DNA of 64,000 bases from Streptomyces fructofermentans (GCF_014651055.1 NZ_BMWD01000030.1:51823-115822), one strand, 5' to 3'. Shown: positions 44,801 to 53,595, counted from the first letter of the stretch. Translations and numbers: made by a program. Notes: generated from the letters alone by a model not told the origin.

Positions 44801-46165
44801 CATCTCGCCGAGCGGGTGGTGTCCTGGCGGGCCGGGGGCCGGCGCGTGCCGGGGGGGTTCGGGCCCGGATTCTGGGCCGGGCTCCCGCTGCCGGAGGCAC
44901 ACCGGTTCGACCTGCTGCGCCGGCTCGTGGTGGCCGACGCGGCGCCACCGGCCGCCGAACCCCGCTACCTGGACACCGTGTCCCGGCGGCTCGCCGCCGA
45001 CCCCGCCGCCGTACAGCCCCACCTCACCCACTGGTTCGACGACGGGCGTCCGCTGCCCGCCACGCCCGAGGTCACCGTCGCGACCGCCGCCCAGGTGCTC
45101 CTGCACACCCACCGGCACCGGGCCCCGGACGACCTCATCGAGACGCTGGCCGGGAGCGGGCACCCCCGTGCGGAGGAACTCCTGGCCGTCCTCGCGCGGG
45201 ACGAGCCCTCGGCGGTGTGCAGAGCCGTCGCGCGCTGGGCGCGGGACGAGCGGCCCGCGCGCCGGGCCGCCGCGGTCGCGCACGGGCTGCGCACCGCACC
45301 GCACGCGCGCGCGGAGGCCGACCGCGAACTGCTGCGCGGCGCCGCGCTCGCCCTGCTCGGGCGCCCCGGCGACTGCACCCTGCACGGCAGCGCGCTGGCC
45401 CTCCTCGTCCGCGATCCGCAGACCCGGGCCCGCCACCTGCCCCAGGCCCTCGCCCGGTTCAGGGCGGGCGACCCGAGGCTGCCCGCGAGCGCGCCGGCCG
45501 CCGCGCTCGCCACGCATCCCGAGGCGGTGCTCGACGCGTTCCGGGACCGGCTGCGGCAGCCGGACGGCGACGACGTGCTGCGCCCGCTCGTCGAGGCCGC
45601 CACCCCTCCGCTGGCCCCGCGTGTGGCGGACCTCCTCCGCGACACGGTCGGGCGGCGGCCCGGTTCGGCCGCGCACGTGGCGGCCTCCGTACGACGCCGG
45701 CTGGAACGCGGTCTCCCCGCGCGCGGCGTACTGCGCCCCCTGGTCGGAGGGCTGCTCGACGGCGGCACACCGCTGCTGCGTGCCGCGCTCGCCGAGGTGT
45801 TCGCCGCGCCCGGCACACCGGAGTCGGCCCACCTGCGGCGCGAGTTCCTGGAGCTCCTGCTGGCCCGGGAGGACGACCCGGCCGTCCTGGACGCGCTGGT
45901 GCGCGCCGCGGCGGCGGGCGCGGCGCACAGCGGCGAGGAGCACACGCGCACGGCCGTGCTCGACGCCGGCCGGCTCCTCGTCCGGACCCCGGAGGGAGCG
46001 GCCCGGTTCGACCGCGCACTCGTCGACCTGGGCCGCCGCGACCCGGCGTTCGCCGCGCTCGTGGCCCACTGGCTGGCCGACGCGCCCGGAGAGTGGACCG
46101 CGCTGGTCGGCCCCGGCACCCGGCGCATGATCGGGAACCCGGCGGGCGCGCCCGTCCCGGCCTAG
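41873..46165 (+). CDS. trypsin-like / STAND NTPase fusion protein with HEAT-like C-terminus
   Basis: 1430 residues from ATG at 41873 (GGGAGG six bases before). After ~135 low-complexity residues comes a trypsin-like domain (138-318): His167 in VVTSHEAVDG and Ser280 in GGGASGGPVVD are present, but the expected Asp site (PDLALL-type) reads GLGLALV near residue 200. An NTPase domain follows: Walker A GAPGSGRTT (390-398) with Arg for Lys, Walker B LLLLLDGPEE (~524-533), and a sensor-like VVACRTEHW (561-569). The rest is Leu/Ala-rich helical repeats with a Gly/Ala/Arg insertion encoded near 44300-44560. The layout resembles STAND regulators with a protease effector and a repeat sensor, as in bacterial conflict systems. 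It lies alone between truB and ribF; function unknown. Confidence 0.72.
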   Translation: MAGRGPRAGSRRRPPDTATAAPDPVRAERDAAGTVPDAARSVRDALRGMPDAARAGWESAGPSWRGCPGAGEAARGESGDGRRHGAPDRAGHVSAGSAATWPVPGEGSGTGAVRAGDGRPGGARAEGASGPGEEPAARALVRIRDGAGRPRGAGFAADNRGTVVTSHEAVDGQARLVVHAPDGGSCPVTADDITFLPGLGLALVRTTGLGLAPLPIAARGAVGTGAYVRVAAGGWREARVLGTSAVTYTAAGRAHRVGAALELAIGTAGRDALRPGGGASGGPVVDASTGAVVAVLGTALHSGQQVGGLAVPLRADSATADGELAGLLARNASSVPAYGADLNLAGVLELTATLAPPPASGDAVPVERGSVLRELTAFADGPRTVLGLVGAPGSGRTTELAALAARRRGGAAPAPTLWLRGADLLDGDRSVADAARRALERAARIAAAPGLGTVAAGPAPQGWVPDPGPSGRPAHTGTHTRTRTGTDTRPSRSGAGGPGDRRDPTAEPGPGRSARLARDAGRPLLLLLDGPEEMPPALLRRLPEWTAATADWLEANGARLVVACRTEHWERAGHWFPPESLHVCGHADAEPDGWSGGLPACVRLGDLDEGEALRARERHGVPEGVLHGSDARHPLTLRLLSQVVAAMSGARPGRIGREEVFAAYLDLMCLRVAVRLAAANGLRGTAVRRLAARVSGQVHVAARRCLGPGHGELDRASFESLFPWGPVPDRRLGGCTGWASAVLAEGLLVPAGDGYRFAHEEFADWIQGVHLDLGAALDALVHREVRDGTSRAERPLHGARGEGVAAPPVRDGVTGAEGASSRGRAGGAEGSPVRHGVAGAEGSVVRRRAGGAGGSVVRQRAGGAGEGAAGRDRGEGADGPAARRAGAPALLPAAGRHDDSAGPDPVPRHRIGPVLQALLLVPRQHGDAVLTLRLRELLGAVDRLESSAPGAWWAGHLLRATLLRVPDATPHLGVLRHLAERVVSWRAGGRRVPGGFGPGFWAGLPLPEAHRFDLLRRLVVADAAPPAAEPRYLDTVSRRLAADPAAVQPHLTHWFDDGRPLPATPEVTVATAAQVLLHTHRHRAPDDLIETLAGSGHPRAEELLAVLARDEPSAVCRAVARWARDERPARRAAAVAHGLRTAPHARAEADRELLRGAALALLGRPGDCTLHGSALALLVRDPQTRARHLPQALARFRAGDPRLPASAPAAALATHPEAVLDAFRDRLRQPDGDDVLRPLVEAATPPLAPRVADLLRDTVGRRPGSAAHVAASVRRRLERGLPARGVLRPLVGGLLDGGTPLLRAALAEVFAAPGTPESAHLRREFLELLLAREDDPAVLDALVRAAAAGAAHSGEEHTRTAVLDAGRLLVRTPEGAARFDRALVDLGRRDPAFAALVAHWLADAPGEWTALVGPGTRRMIGNPAGAPVPA

Positions 46166-46176
46166 GCCCGGACCGG

Positions 46177-46208
46177 CGGCGGCCGGCGCACCCGCGACCC
46201 GGCCGCCG
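46177..46208 (+). terminator. hairpin between the protease-NTPase gene and ribF
   Basis: Perfect 10-bp GC stem (46177-46186 with 46199-46208), beginning 12 bases after the stop codon. There is no U tract. Confidence 0.5.
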
Positions 46209-46324
46209 TCACGTGCCGCCCGTCACAGCCCCCATGCCGATGCGAGCCGAGCGGACGCGGCATGGCACCCTTAGACCTGCGTATGAGGCAGACACGGACA
46301 CAGGTTCGACGAGGAGCGGTCACA

Positions 46325-47278
46325 GTGCAGCGCTGGCGTGGTTTGGAGGACATCCCCCAGGACTGGGGGCGCAGCGTGGTCACCATCGGCTCGTACGACG
46401 GCGTCCACCGCGGGCACCAGCTGATCATCAGCCATGCCGTGGAGCGGGCACGGGAGCTGGGTGTCCCGTCCGTCGTCGTCACCTTCGACCCGCACCCGAG
46501 CGAGGTCGTGCGGCCCGGCAGCCACCCGCCCCTGCTCGCGCCGCACCACCGGCGCGCCGAGCTGATGGCGGAACTCGGCGTGGACGCGCTGCTCATCCTG
46601 CCCTTCACCCCGGAGTTCTCGAAGCTCTCGCCCGCCGACTTCGTGGTGAAGGTCCTCGTCGACAAGCTGCACGCGAAGGCCGTCGTCGAGGGCCCCAACT
46701 TCCGCTTCGGCCACAAGGCCGCGGGCAACGTCGCCTTCCTGACCGGGCAGGGCGAGACGTACGACTTCGAGGTCGACGTGGTGGACCTGTACGTGACCGG
46801 TGAGGCCGGCGGCGGCGAGCCCTTCTCGTCCACCCTGACCCGGCGGCTCGTGGCCGAGGGAGACGTCGAGGGCGCGCGCGAGATCCTCGGCCGCCCGCAC
46901 CGAGTGGAGGGCGTCGTCGTCCGCGGTGCCCAGCGAGGCCGTGAACTCGGCTTCCCCACCGCCAACGTGGAGACCCTGCCCCACACCGCGATCCCCGCCG
47001 ACGGCGTCTACGCGGGCTGGCTGCACGCGCAGGGCGAGGCGATGCCCGCCGCGATCTCCGTCGGTACGAATCCGCAGTTCGACGGCACCGAGCGCACGGT
47101 CGAGGCGTACGCCATCGACCGCGTGGGACTCGACCTGTACGGACTGCACGTGGCCGTCGACTTCCTCGCCTTCGTGCGCGGGCAGGCGAAGTTCGAGTCC
47201 ATCGAGGCGCTGCTCGAAGCGATCGGCGACGATGTGAAGCGGTCGCGGGAACTGATCGAGGCCGCCGAGAGCGAGTAG
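46325..47278 (+). CDS. ribF: bifunctional riboflavin kinase / FAD synthetase
   Basis: 317 residues from GTG at 46325 with GAGGAG upstream; a longer frame from 46262 adds non-conserved sequence. RibF phosphorylates riboflavin to FMN and adenylylates FMN to FAD. N-terminal FAD synthetase domain with TIGSYDGVHRGHQ and FTPEFSKLSPADFV; C-terminal riboflavin kinase domain with GFPTANVE and DGVYAGW. Normal family length. Confidence 0.97.
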   Translation: MQRWRGLEDIPQDWGRSVVTIGSYDGVHRGHQLIISHAVERARELGVPSVVVTFDPHPSEVVRPGSHPPLLAPHHRRAELMAELGVDALLILPFTPEFSKLSPADFVVKVLVDKLHAKAVVEGPNFRFGHKAAGNVAFLTGQGETYDFEVDVVDLYVTGEAGGGEPFSSTLTRRLVAEGDVEGAREILGRPHRVEGVVVRGAQRGRELGFPTANVETLPHTAIPADGVYAGWLHAQGEAMPAAISVGTNPQFDGTERTVEAYAIDRVGLDLYGLHVAVDFLAFVRGQAKFESIEALLEAIGDDVKRSRELIEAAESE

Positions 47279-47404
47279 CGCCGCTCCGGCCGTTCCCCAC
47301 CGCCGGACGGACACCCGTCGCGGCAACAGGCCCCGGAAGCACGGCTTCTGAGTGGGCGTCAGCAGAATTCGGGGACGTGCCCACCGCCGCCGGGGGAGAT
47401 ACGT

Positions 47405-47442
47405 GAAGGGCCCGCACCGTGACGACACGGTGCGGGCCCTTC
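47405..47442. terminator. strong bidirectional terminator after ribF
   Basis: Perfect 17-bp stem (47405-47421 with 47426-47442), 4-base loop, followed by CTCGTGC. It separates ribF from the converging MinD-like gene; 47443-47519 holds nothing else evident. Confidence 0.8.
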
Positions 47443-47519
47443 CTCGTGCGAGCGGGAGTGGTGCGGAACGGGGGCGCGCCGGTCCCACCGGCCGGGCGGT
47501 GCCCGGCCGGTGGACGGCG

Positions 47520-50500
47520 TCACTGCTGGGGCGGCGGGTTCTGCTGCCCCTGGCCCTCCTGGGGAGCCGGCTCCTGGCCCGCCTGCGGCTGCTGCGGCGG
47601 GCCGGGGTACGGCACGCCGGGGGCGTTCGGGTTGAACGGCTGACCGGGTGCGGGGGCCGGCGGGTGCTGCTGGAAGGGCTGCCCCGGGGCGGGCGCCGCC
47701 TGGGGCTGCTGGAAGGGGGCGCCCGGCTGGGGCTGCGCGTACCCGCCCTGCTCGGGCTGAGGGGCCGGCTGACCCGCGGGACCGGGGTGACCGTACGCAG
47801 CGGGGTACCCGGGCGGGCCCTGCTGCTGGGGCGGCTGCGGGTACGCGCCAGGCTGGGGCTGGGCGTAACCGGCCTGCTGGGGCTGCGCGTAGCCGCCCTG
47901 CTCGGGCTGGGCGTGACCGCCCGCGGGAGGCTGCTGCTGGGGCGCGGCACCGGGCTGGGGGTAGGAGGGCCCGCCGGGGTACGGCTGCTGGGGCTGGGGC
48001 TGGGGCTGGGGCTGCTGGTGCTGCTGCGGGTGGGGTTCGGCGGGCTGCGCGGGATACCCGTAGTGAGGAGCCTGCCCGGGGATGGGCTGACCTGGGATCG
48101 GCTGCCCGGGAGCCGCCTGCCCGGGGATCGGCTGGCCAGGGACGTGCTGGCCGGGAATGTGCTGGCCCGGGACGTGCCGGCCGGGGATCGGCCCGCCGGG
48201 CATCGGCGGGGCCGCGACCGGCGGCGGGTTGCCGTCCGACGTCCACAGCCCCTGCGACTGCTGGTGGCGCGCGATGTCCTCGGCGACCAGGGCCGACAGG
48301 TTGAAGTACGCCTCGCGGACCTTCGGGCGCATCATGTCGAGGTCGACCTCGGCGCCCGCCGCGAGGTGCTCGTCGAACGGCACCACGACCACACCGCGGC
48401 AGCGCGTCTCGAAGTGGCCGACGATGTCGTCCACCTTGATCATCTTTCCGGTCTCGCGCACCCCGGAGATCACGGTGATGGACCGTGACACCAGGTCCGC
48501 GTACCCGTGGGCCGAGAGCCAGTCCAGCGTCGTACTCGCGCTGCTCGCACCGTCCACGGACGGCGTCGAGATGATGATGAGCTGGTCGGCGAGGTCGAGC
48601 ACACCGCGCATCGCGCTGTAGAGGAGGCCCGTGCCCGAGTCCGTGAGGATGATCGGGTACTGCTGGCCCAGAACGCCGATTGCGCGCCGGTAGTCCTCGT
48701 CGTTGAACGTCGTGGACACGGCGGGGTCGACGTCGTTGGCGATGATCTCCAGCCCCGACGGCGCCTGCGAGGTGAACCGCCGGATGTCCATGTACGAGTT
48801 GAGGTACGGGATCGCCTGGACGAGGTCGCGGATGGTCGCCCCGGTCTCCCGGCGCACCCTGCGACCGAGCGTGCCCGCGTCGGGGTTGGCGTCGATGGCG
48901 AGGATCTTGTCCTGCCGCTCCGTGGCGAGCGTGGCACCGAGCGCGGTGGTCGTGGTCGTCTTGCCCACGCCGCCCTTGAGGCTGATCACGGCGATCTTGT
49001 AGCAGGACAGGACCGGCGTCCGGATCAGGTCCAGCTTGCGCTGCCGCTCGGCCTCCTCCTTCTTGCCCCCGAGCTTGAAGCGGGAGGAAGCGGCGGCGGG
49101 CCGACCGCTCCTGGCCTTCTGCTTCTTGTTGAGCAGCCGGTCCGACGACAGCTCCACGGCCGCCGTGTAGCCGAGCGGAGCACCGGGGTTGGTCCGCTGC
49201 CGCTGGTCGTGCTGCACGGGCTGCGGCCAGGCGGTACCCGCCCTGGGGTCGACGGGCGGCTGCTGCGGCGCGGGCTCGGGCTGCGGTTCGGCCGGCTGCG
49301 CGGGCTGCTGCTGCGCGGGCTGCTGGTGGGGCCGGCCCTGCTGGGGGAAGGGTTGCGGGGCCGGCGGCTGGGGCGCCGGTGACTGCTGGGCCGGGATGTG
49401 CGGTGCCGGATCGTGCGGGGCGGGGGCCTGCGGGGCCGGGCCCTGCGGAGCGGCCGCGTGCGGTGCCGGGTGCTGCTGGGGGAAGCCGTAACCCCCGTGC
49501 TGGCCGGCGGAGTCGGGCGCCCCGGACTGCGGGAAGCCGTAACCGGCCTGTGCGTTCGGCGCGGGCCGGGCCTCCGGCGCCGGTGCCGTCTGCTGGGGGA
49601 ACCCGTAACCGGCCGCCTGGGCAGGGGAGTCGGCCGCGTCCTGAGCCGGAACACCCGGCTGCGGGAAGCCGTAACCGGGTCCCTGAGCCGGTGTGCCCGG
49701 CGCCGCCGGAGCCTGCTGGGCGGGAGCGGGCTGCTGCTGCGCGGGCGAAGGCTGCTGGGGCGGGGCGGGGTGACCCGGCTGCTGGAGTCCGTAGCCGTCC
49801 TGGGGTGCCGGGGGAGCGGGCTGCGCCGGTACGGGAGCCGCCTGCGGGAATCCGTACGCGCCGGGCTGCGGTGCGGGAGCGGGTACCGCCTCCGGCACGG
49901 GGACGGGAGCCTGCGGTTGAGCCGGTTGAGCCGGTTGAGCCGGTTGTGCCGTCTGGGCCGGCTGCTGCGGCGGTGCGCTCGGGACAGCAGGCTGCGGGAC
50001 GCCGGGGGCCGGCTGCGCCGCGGGAGCCGCTCCGGGCACGGCGTCCTGCGGGGCCGGAGCCGCGCCCGGCGCGCTGAACTGCGGGAATCCGTACCCGCCG
50101 GGCTGCGGTGCGACAGCGGGTGCCGCTTCCGGCCCGGCGGCAGCGGGCGCCTCCGTGGAGGTCTGCCAGCTCTGCGGTGAGGGCTGCGGGGCCTGCGGCT
50201 GGTAGGGCGACCCGCCCTGCGGAGGTACGGACGGCTGGGCCGGAGCCTCGGCGCGGACCGGCGCCTGCGCGCCCTCGGCCGCCGAGGCCGGCCACTGGGC
50301 GGCAGGCGCGGGAGCCGCGGGCTGGTAGGCGGGTGGCAGCGGCGGGAGCCCGCCCTGCGGCAGCGGCGGCGGAGCCCACGCGGGAGGCGTGTCCCGCACG
50401 GCGTCGGCCACCGGGGCGTCGGCCGCGGGAGCACCGGCCGCCGGCGCCGAGTCCTGGGGTGCGGCGTCCTGGGGCTCGGCGGCGTGTTCGGCGGGCCCGG

Positions 50501-51773
50501 CGGCGGACGGCCGCGCGTCCTCGGGCTGCGCGTCGCCGTTCACCACGTCGCCGTTCACCGCGTCGCCGCTCACCGCGTCGTCGGTCCTCGCGTCCTGCGG
50601 TGAGGGGGCCTCCGCCGAGGGAACGGCGTCGGCGTCGCCGACACCCCCGGGGCCGTCGGCCGTCACGTCAACGCGCGGCGAGTCGTCGACTTCCGCGGAC
50701 TCCTGTACGGCGCCGGCCTCGTCGCCGCCCGCGTCCTCGGCCGCGCCGGCGTCACCGGACACCGTGCCGGGCGCGTCGGAGGAGGCGGCGCGGGCGGTGT
50801 CGGTCGGCTCGGCAACCGCCTTGTCGGCCGCGCCGGTTGAGCCGGTCGTCTCGGCGGTACCGGGAGCGGTTCCGGTCGAGTCCTCGGCGGGGGCGTCCGC
50901 GGGGGCGTCGGCCCGCTCCGCGATCTGACGCTTCAGCGCGACGGACGAGATCCGCATCGTCGCGCCGCTCTCGACGTCCCCGTTCCCGGCCTCGGGTGCC
51001 TCGGGTACCTCTGCCGAGGACACATCGGGCCCGGGCGCGGAGGGCACGTCGGCCGCAGGAGCCCGGTCCGGCGCGGAAGCCGCGTCGGCCGCAGCCGCAG
51101 GGGGAACGGGCGGGGCCCAGTGTCCCTGGAAGCCGGGCAGGGCGGCGGGCCCGCCGGTACCGGCGTTCGGGCCACCGGGCTCGGATCCGCCGCCCACGGG
51201 CAACCCCGGTACGGCGGTGGGGCCGGCTGCGGGAGCCACCGGAGTGGACGGAGCGCCGGGGGGCGCGGGCGGAATGAAAGGAGCCCCGGGAGCGAAGGTG
51301 GGGACGGGCGCGCTCGAAGCACCGGAGGTTCCCTGATGCCCGGTCGCAGTCGCGGCCGGGGCCGGGCTCGGGCGGTCGACGGCAGCGGGTCCGTCCGCCG
51401 CGCCCTCCCGCTCCGCGGCTTCCGTGTCGGCTGCAGCGGGGTCGGCGGCGTCGGCGGCGTCGGCGTCGTTCGCGGCGCCCGCGCTCTCCGCGTCCGTGCC
51501 GCTCCCCGCGTCCGCGCCCTTCTCGGCGTCCTCGGCTTCCTTCGCGTCGTCCGCGTCGTCCGCGTCGTTCGCGGTCTCCGCCTCAGTGGTCTCCGCCTCC
51601 GCGGCGGGAGCCGACGAGGGCTCGTGGCTCCCGGACGCGTTCTGCGTGTACCAGGCGGGCGGGGCGTAGTCGATGGTGAACTCGCCCGTCGTCTCGACGG
51701 CGGACTCCGCGTCGGACTGGTCATCGCCGGGTGTGGCCCAGCCCCCGCGGATCCCGTCCCGATCGCTGTTCAC
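47520..51773 (-). CDS. MinD/ParA-like ATPase with long disordered arms (EspI/SCO5717-like)
   Basis: 1417 residues from GTG at 51773 with AGGAGGAAT directly upstream, an excellent start. Residues 1 to ~900 are Ala/Pro/Glu/Gln-rich and disordered; a MinD-type ATPase follows (~920-1180) with the deviant Walker A KGGVGKTTTT near residue 935 and LAIDANPDAGTLGRRV, ILTDSGTG and PFDEHLAAG; the last ~230 residues are Pro/Gln/Gly repeats (GQHVPGQPIPGQ, GYAQPQ). From memory, S. coelicolor SCO5717 at this site and mycobacterial EspI have the same layout and adjoin type VII secretion genes; none of those genes is seen here. No membrane segments. Possible role in secretion control or positioning is inference. 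Confidence 0.82.
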   Translation of the reverse strand: MNSDRDGIRGGWATPGDDQSDAESAVETTGEFTIDYAPPAWYTQNASGSHEPSSAPAAEAETTEAETANDADDADDAKEAEDAEKGADAGSGTDAESAGAANDADAADAADPAAADTEAAEREGAADGPAAVDRPSPAPAATATGHQGTSGASSAPVPTFAPGAPFIPPAPPGAPSTPVAPAAGPTAVPGLPVGGGSEPGGPNAGTGGPAALPGFQGHWAPPVPPAAAADAASAPDRAPAADVPSAPGPDVSSAEVPEAPEAGNGDVESGATMRISSVALKRQIAERADAPADAPAEDSTGTAPGTAETTGSTGAADKAVAEPTDTARAASSDAPGTVSGDAGAAEDAGGDEAGAVQESAEVDDSPRVDVTADGPGGVGDADAVPSAEAPSPQDARTDDAVSGDAVNGDVVNGDAQPEDARPSAAGPAEHAAEPQDAAPQDSAPAAGAPAADAPVADAVRDTPPAWAPPPLPQGGLPPLPPAYQPAAPAPAAQWPASAAEGAQAPVRAEAPAQPSVPPQGGSPYQPQAPQPSPQSWQTSTEAPAAAGPEAAPAVAPQPGGYGFPQFSAPGAAPAPQDAVPGAAPAAQPAPGVPQPAVPSAPPQQPAQTAQPAQPAQPAQPQAPVPVPEAVPAPAPQPGAYGFPQAAPVPAQPAPPAPQDGYGLQQPGHPAPPQQPSPAQQQPAPAQQAPAAPGTPAQGPGYGFPQPGVPAQDAADSPAQAAGYGFPQQTAPAPEARPAPNAQAGYGFPQSGAPDSAGQHGGYGFPQQHPAPHAAAPQGPAPQAPAPHDPAPHIPAQQSPAPQPPAPQPFPQQGRPHQQPAQQQPAQPAEPQPEPAPQQPPVDPRAGTAWPQPVQHDQRQRTNPGAPLGYTAAVELSSDRLLNKKQKARSGRPAAASSRFKLGGKKEEAERQRKLDLIRTPVLSCYKIAVISLKGGVGKTTTTTALGATLATERQDKILAIDANPDAGTLGRRVRRETGATIRDLVQAIPYLNSYMDIRRFTSQAPSGLEIIANDVDPAVSTTFNDEDYRRAIGVLGQQYPIILTDSGTGLLYSAMRGVLDLADQLIIISTPSVDGASSASTTLDWLSAHGYADLVSRSITVISGVRETGKMIKVDDIVGHFETRCRGVVVVPFDEHLAAGAEVDLDMMRPKVREAYFNLSALVAEDIARHQQSQGLWTSDGNPPPVAAPPMPGGPIPGRHVPGQHIPGQHVPGQPIPGQAAPGQPIPGQPIPGQAPHYGYPAQPAEPHPQQHQQPQPQPQPQQPYPGGPSYPQPGAAPQQQPPAGGHAQPEQGGYAQPQQAGYAQPQPGAYPQPPQQQGPPGYPAAYGHPGPAGQPAPQPEQGGYAQPQPGAPFQQPQAAPAPGQPFQQHPPAPAPGQPFNPNAPGVPYPGPPQQPQAGQEPAPQEGQGQQNPPPQQ
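49475..50110 (-). repeat. GYGFPQ repeats in the disordered arm of the MinD-like protein
   Basis: Seven related motifs (GYGFPQ or GAYGFPQ, one variant YGLQQP) recur every 17-30 residues. At DNA level the phrase CTGCGGGAAGCCGTAACC, with variants, recurs near 49528, 49660, 49855 and 50090. Evenly spaced aromatic residues in Pro/Gln-rich sequence resemble sticker-and-spacer regions that promote protein condensation. Confidence 0.75.
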
Positions 51774-52721
51774 AATTCCTCCTGGTGTGGTCGAGCACCC
51801 TCGATGCCGTGCCGGGGCGACCGTTCTCGTCGTCCGGGGCCGTGTGATCCGCCCCGTCTCCCCCTGTGACGCGGCGGTCCTGTCGAAGGGTTCAGGCACC
51901 GCGCCCACCCCAGCCTAATCACCACAACCACCCCCACGGCAGGCCCGTCCACCCCTCCGGTACCAGCCACTCAGTCACACCCTGGCCAGAAACCACTCAT
52001 GAACAGGCCTGCGTGGTCGACGAAATGGGCAAAAGTGCACCTAAGGAGGGCAGTTCGCGCCGAAGGGTCGCGGGAACCCGTGAAGTGCTGGACGGGTGAG
52101 GGGAATTCGGGAGCGCGCGGCACCGCGGACTCGCACGCGTCCCCGCCAAGACGCCCGCCCGGTCACTCCGCCCACCCGGAGCGAGCCCGCCCCGCCACCC
52201 CGCACGTCCGGCCGGACGCGTACGGCAGGAGCCCGCGCGCCTGGCCCGCATCGACCTCCACCCGAACGCGCCCGTCCTGCCCCCCCCCGCACGTCCGGCC
52301 GGGCGCGTACGGCGAAGGCCCGCGCACCTGGGGCGCACCGGACGACCCCGCATCGACATCCACCCGGCACGAGCCCCGACCCCGCCCTCCGCGAAGCCCG
52401 GCGCCGGCTGCCGGGAGCCGGCCAGGCCCGACGCCGACTTCGGAACGGGCGTCCCGGGAGTACCGCCGGAGCCACCGCCCGGACACCCCGTACACCCGCG
52501 CGCCGGACCCGCCGCCCGGGCGCCCGTACACCCGTACACCCGCGGCGAACCTCCTGCCCGGACCCCGTACCCCCGGAACCGACGACAGGAGGGCCGGCAG
52601 CCCGAGCCGCCGACCCTCCTGTCCGTGCCAGTGCCAGTGCCCGTCCTGCGCCGTGCCGCCGCCGCAGGCAGCCCGTGCCCGGGTCGGCGCCCCACGCGGG
52701 CAGCCGACCGTAGCCGGCCGG
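51774..52721. other. 948-bp gap between MinD-like and DUF397 genes
   Basis: I see no supportable gene. 51960-52090 is relatively AT-rich and may hold the promoter of the MinD-like gene or remnants. From about 52110 the DNA becomes repetitive and very GC-rich. In S. coelicolor, from memory, the interval between this ATPase and rpsO carries the type VII secretion genes. Confidence 0.6.
52201..52374. repeat. duplicated ~75-90-bp unit
   Basis: CGCACGTCCGGCCGG-CGCGTACGGC begins at 52201 and again at 52288 (offset 87). Each copy continues through CCCGCGC-CCTGG and CGCATCGAC-TCCACCCG. The second copy carries a ~14-base insertion before CATCGAC. Confidence 0.7.
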
Positions 52722-53036
52722 CTACTCCGCGGCCGTCCCGCCGTCCTGAGACGCCGGCTCCAGGTCGAATTCCCCGTCCCGCGCCCCCAGCACGAAGGCG
52801 CGCCACTCGGCCTCCGTGTACCGCAGGACCGTGTCCGGGTCGAGGGAGGAGCGCATCGCCACCGCGCCGCCGGGCAGGTTCGCGATCTCCACCCGCTCCT
52901 CGTGCTCCTCCGTGCCCGGTGCGCTCTGCCAGGCGACGTCCGAGATGTCCAGGGCGTAGAGCTCGTCCTTCTCCCGCTCCTTGCGCGCCTTGACGTTCCT
53001 GTCCTCTGCCTCTGCCTGCGTCCCTGTCTCGGCCAT
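52722..53036 (-). CDS. DUF397 domain protein
   Basis: 104 residues from ATG at 53036. A charged N-terminus (KARKEREKDEL) is followed by a DUF397 domain: VAWQSAPGTEEHEERVEIAN, AMRSSLDPDTVLRYTEAEW, and a final GARDGEFD. In Streptomyces DUF397 proteins usually pair with an XRE-type regulator, but no such gene lies next to it. The start has GGGAAGGGG at a slightly long spacing. It diverges from rpsO. Confidence 0.78.
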   Translation of the reverse strand: MAETGTQAEAEDRNVKARKEREKDELYALDISDVAWQSAPGTEEHEERVEIANLPGGAVAMRSSLDPDTVLRYTEAEWRAFVLGARDGEFDLEPASQDGGTAAE

Positions 53037-53307
53037 GGCGAAGCGACCCCTTCCCGACATGCGAGCGACGTGTCGCGTCACACTACTGGGACCGGCCCTG
53101 GCCTCCCCGGACTCCGCGAACCCGGGGCGGTGGGACCCCGGCCCCCTGGTACGCTGTGGGACGGCCGTATGTGTACGCACCTCCGGATCGCCCCGAAAGG
53201 GCCCTGGAGGACGCGCCCAGCGGATCCCCGCCTCCCGAGTAACGGAAGCTCCCCTGAGAAGTGGACCAGGGGCACTCGGTGGCCATCGAAGACTACGAGG
53301 AGTACGC

Positions 53308-53595
53308 GTGCCGCTCGACGCCGCTACGAAGAAGCAGCTCATCACGGAGTTCGGTCAGAAGGAGGGCGACACCGGCTCTCCCGAGGTCCAGGTCGCGATG
53401 CTCTCGCGCCGTATCTCGGACCTGACCGAGCACCTCAAGACCCACAAGCACGACCACCACTCCCGTCGTGGTCTGCTGATCCTGGTCGGTCAGCGCCGTC
53501 GCCTCCTGCAGTACCTGGCGAAGAAGGACATCCAGCGCTTCCGTGCGCTGGTCGACCGCCTGGGCATCCGCCGCGGTGCGGCCGGCGCCAAGTAG
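53308..53595 (+). CDS. rpsO: 30S ribosomal protein S15
   Basis: 95 residues from GTG at 53308 with GAGGAG (53297-53302). S15 binds 16S rRNA early in 30S assembly. The family core GDTGSPEVQVAMLSRRISDL and HHSRRGLLILVGQRRRLLQY is unmistakable. The long leader (53037-53307) may allow control, but I cannot define a specific structure. pnp follows, the usual pairing. Confidence 0.98.
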   Translation: MPLDAATKKQLITEFGQKEGDTGSPEVQVAMLSRRISDLTEHLKTHKHDHHSRRGLLILVGQRRRLLQYLAKKDIQRFRALVDRLGIRRGAAGAK

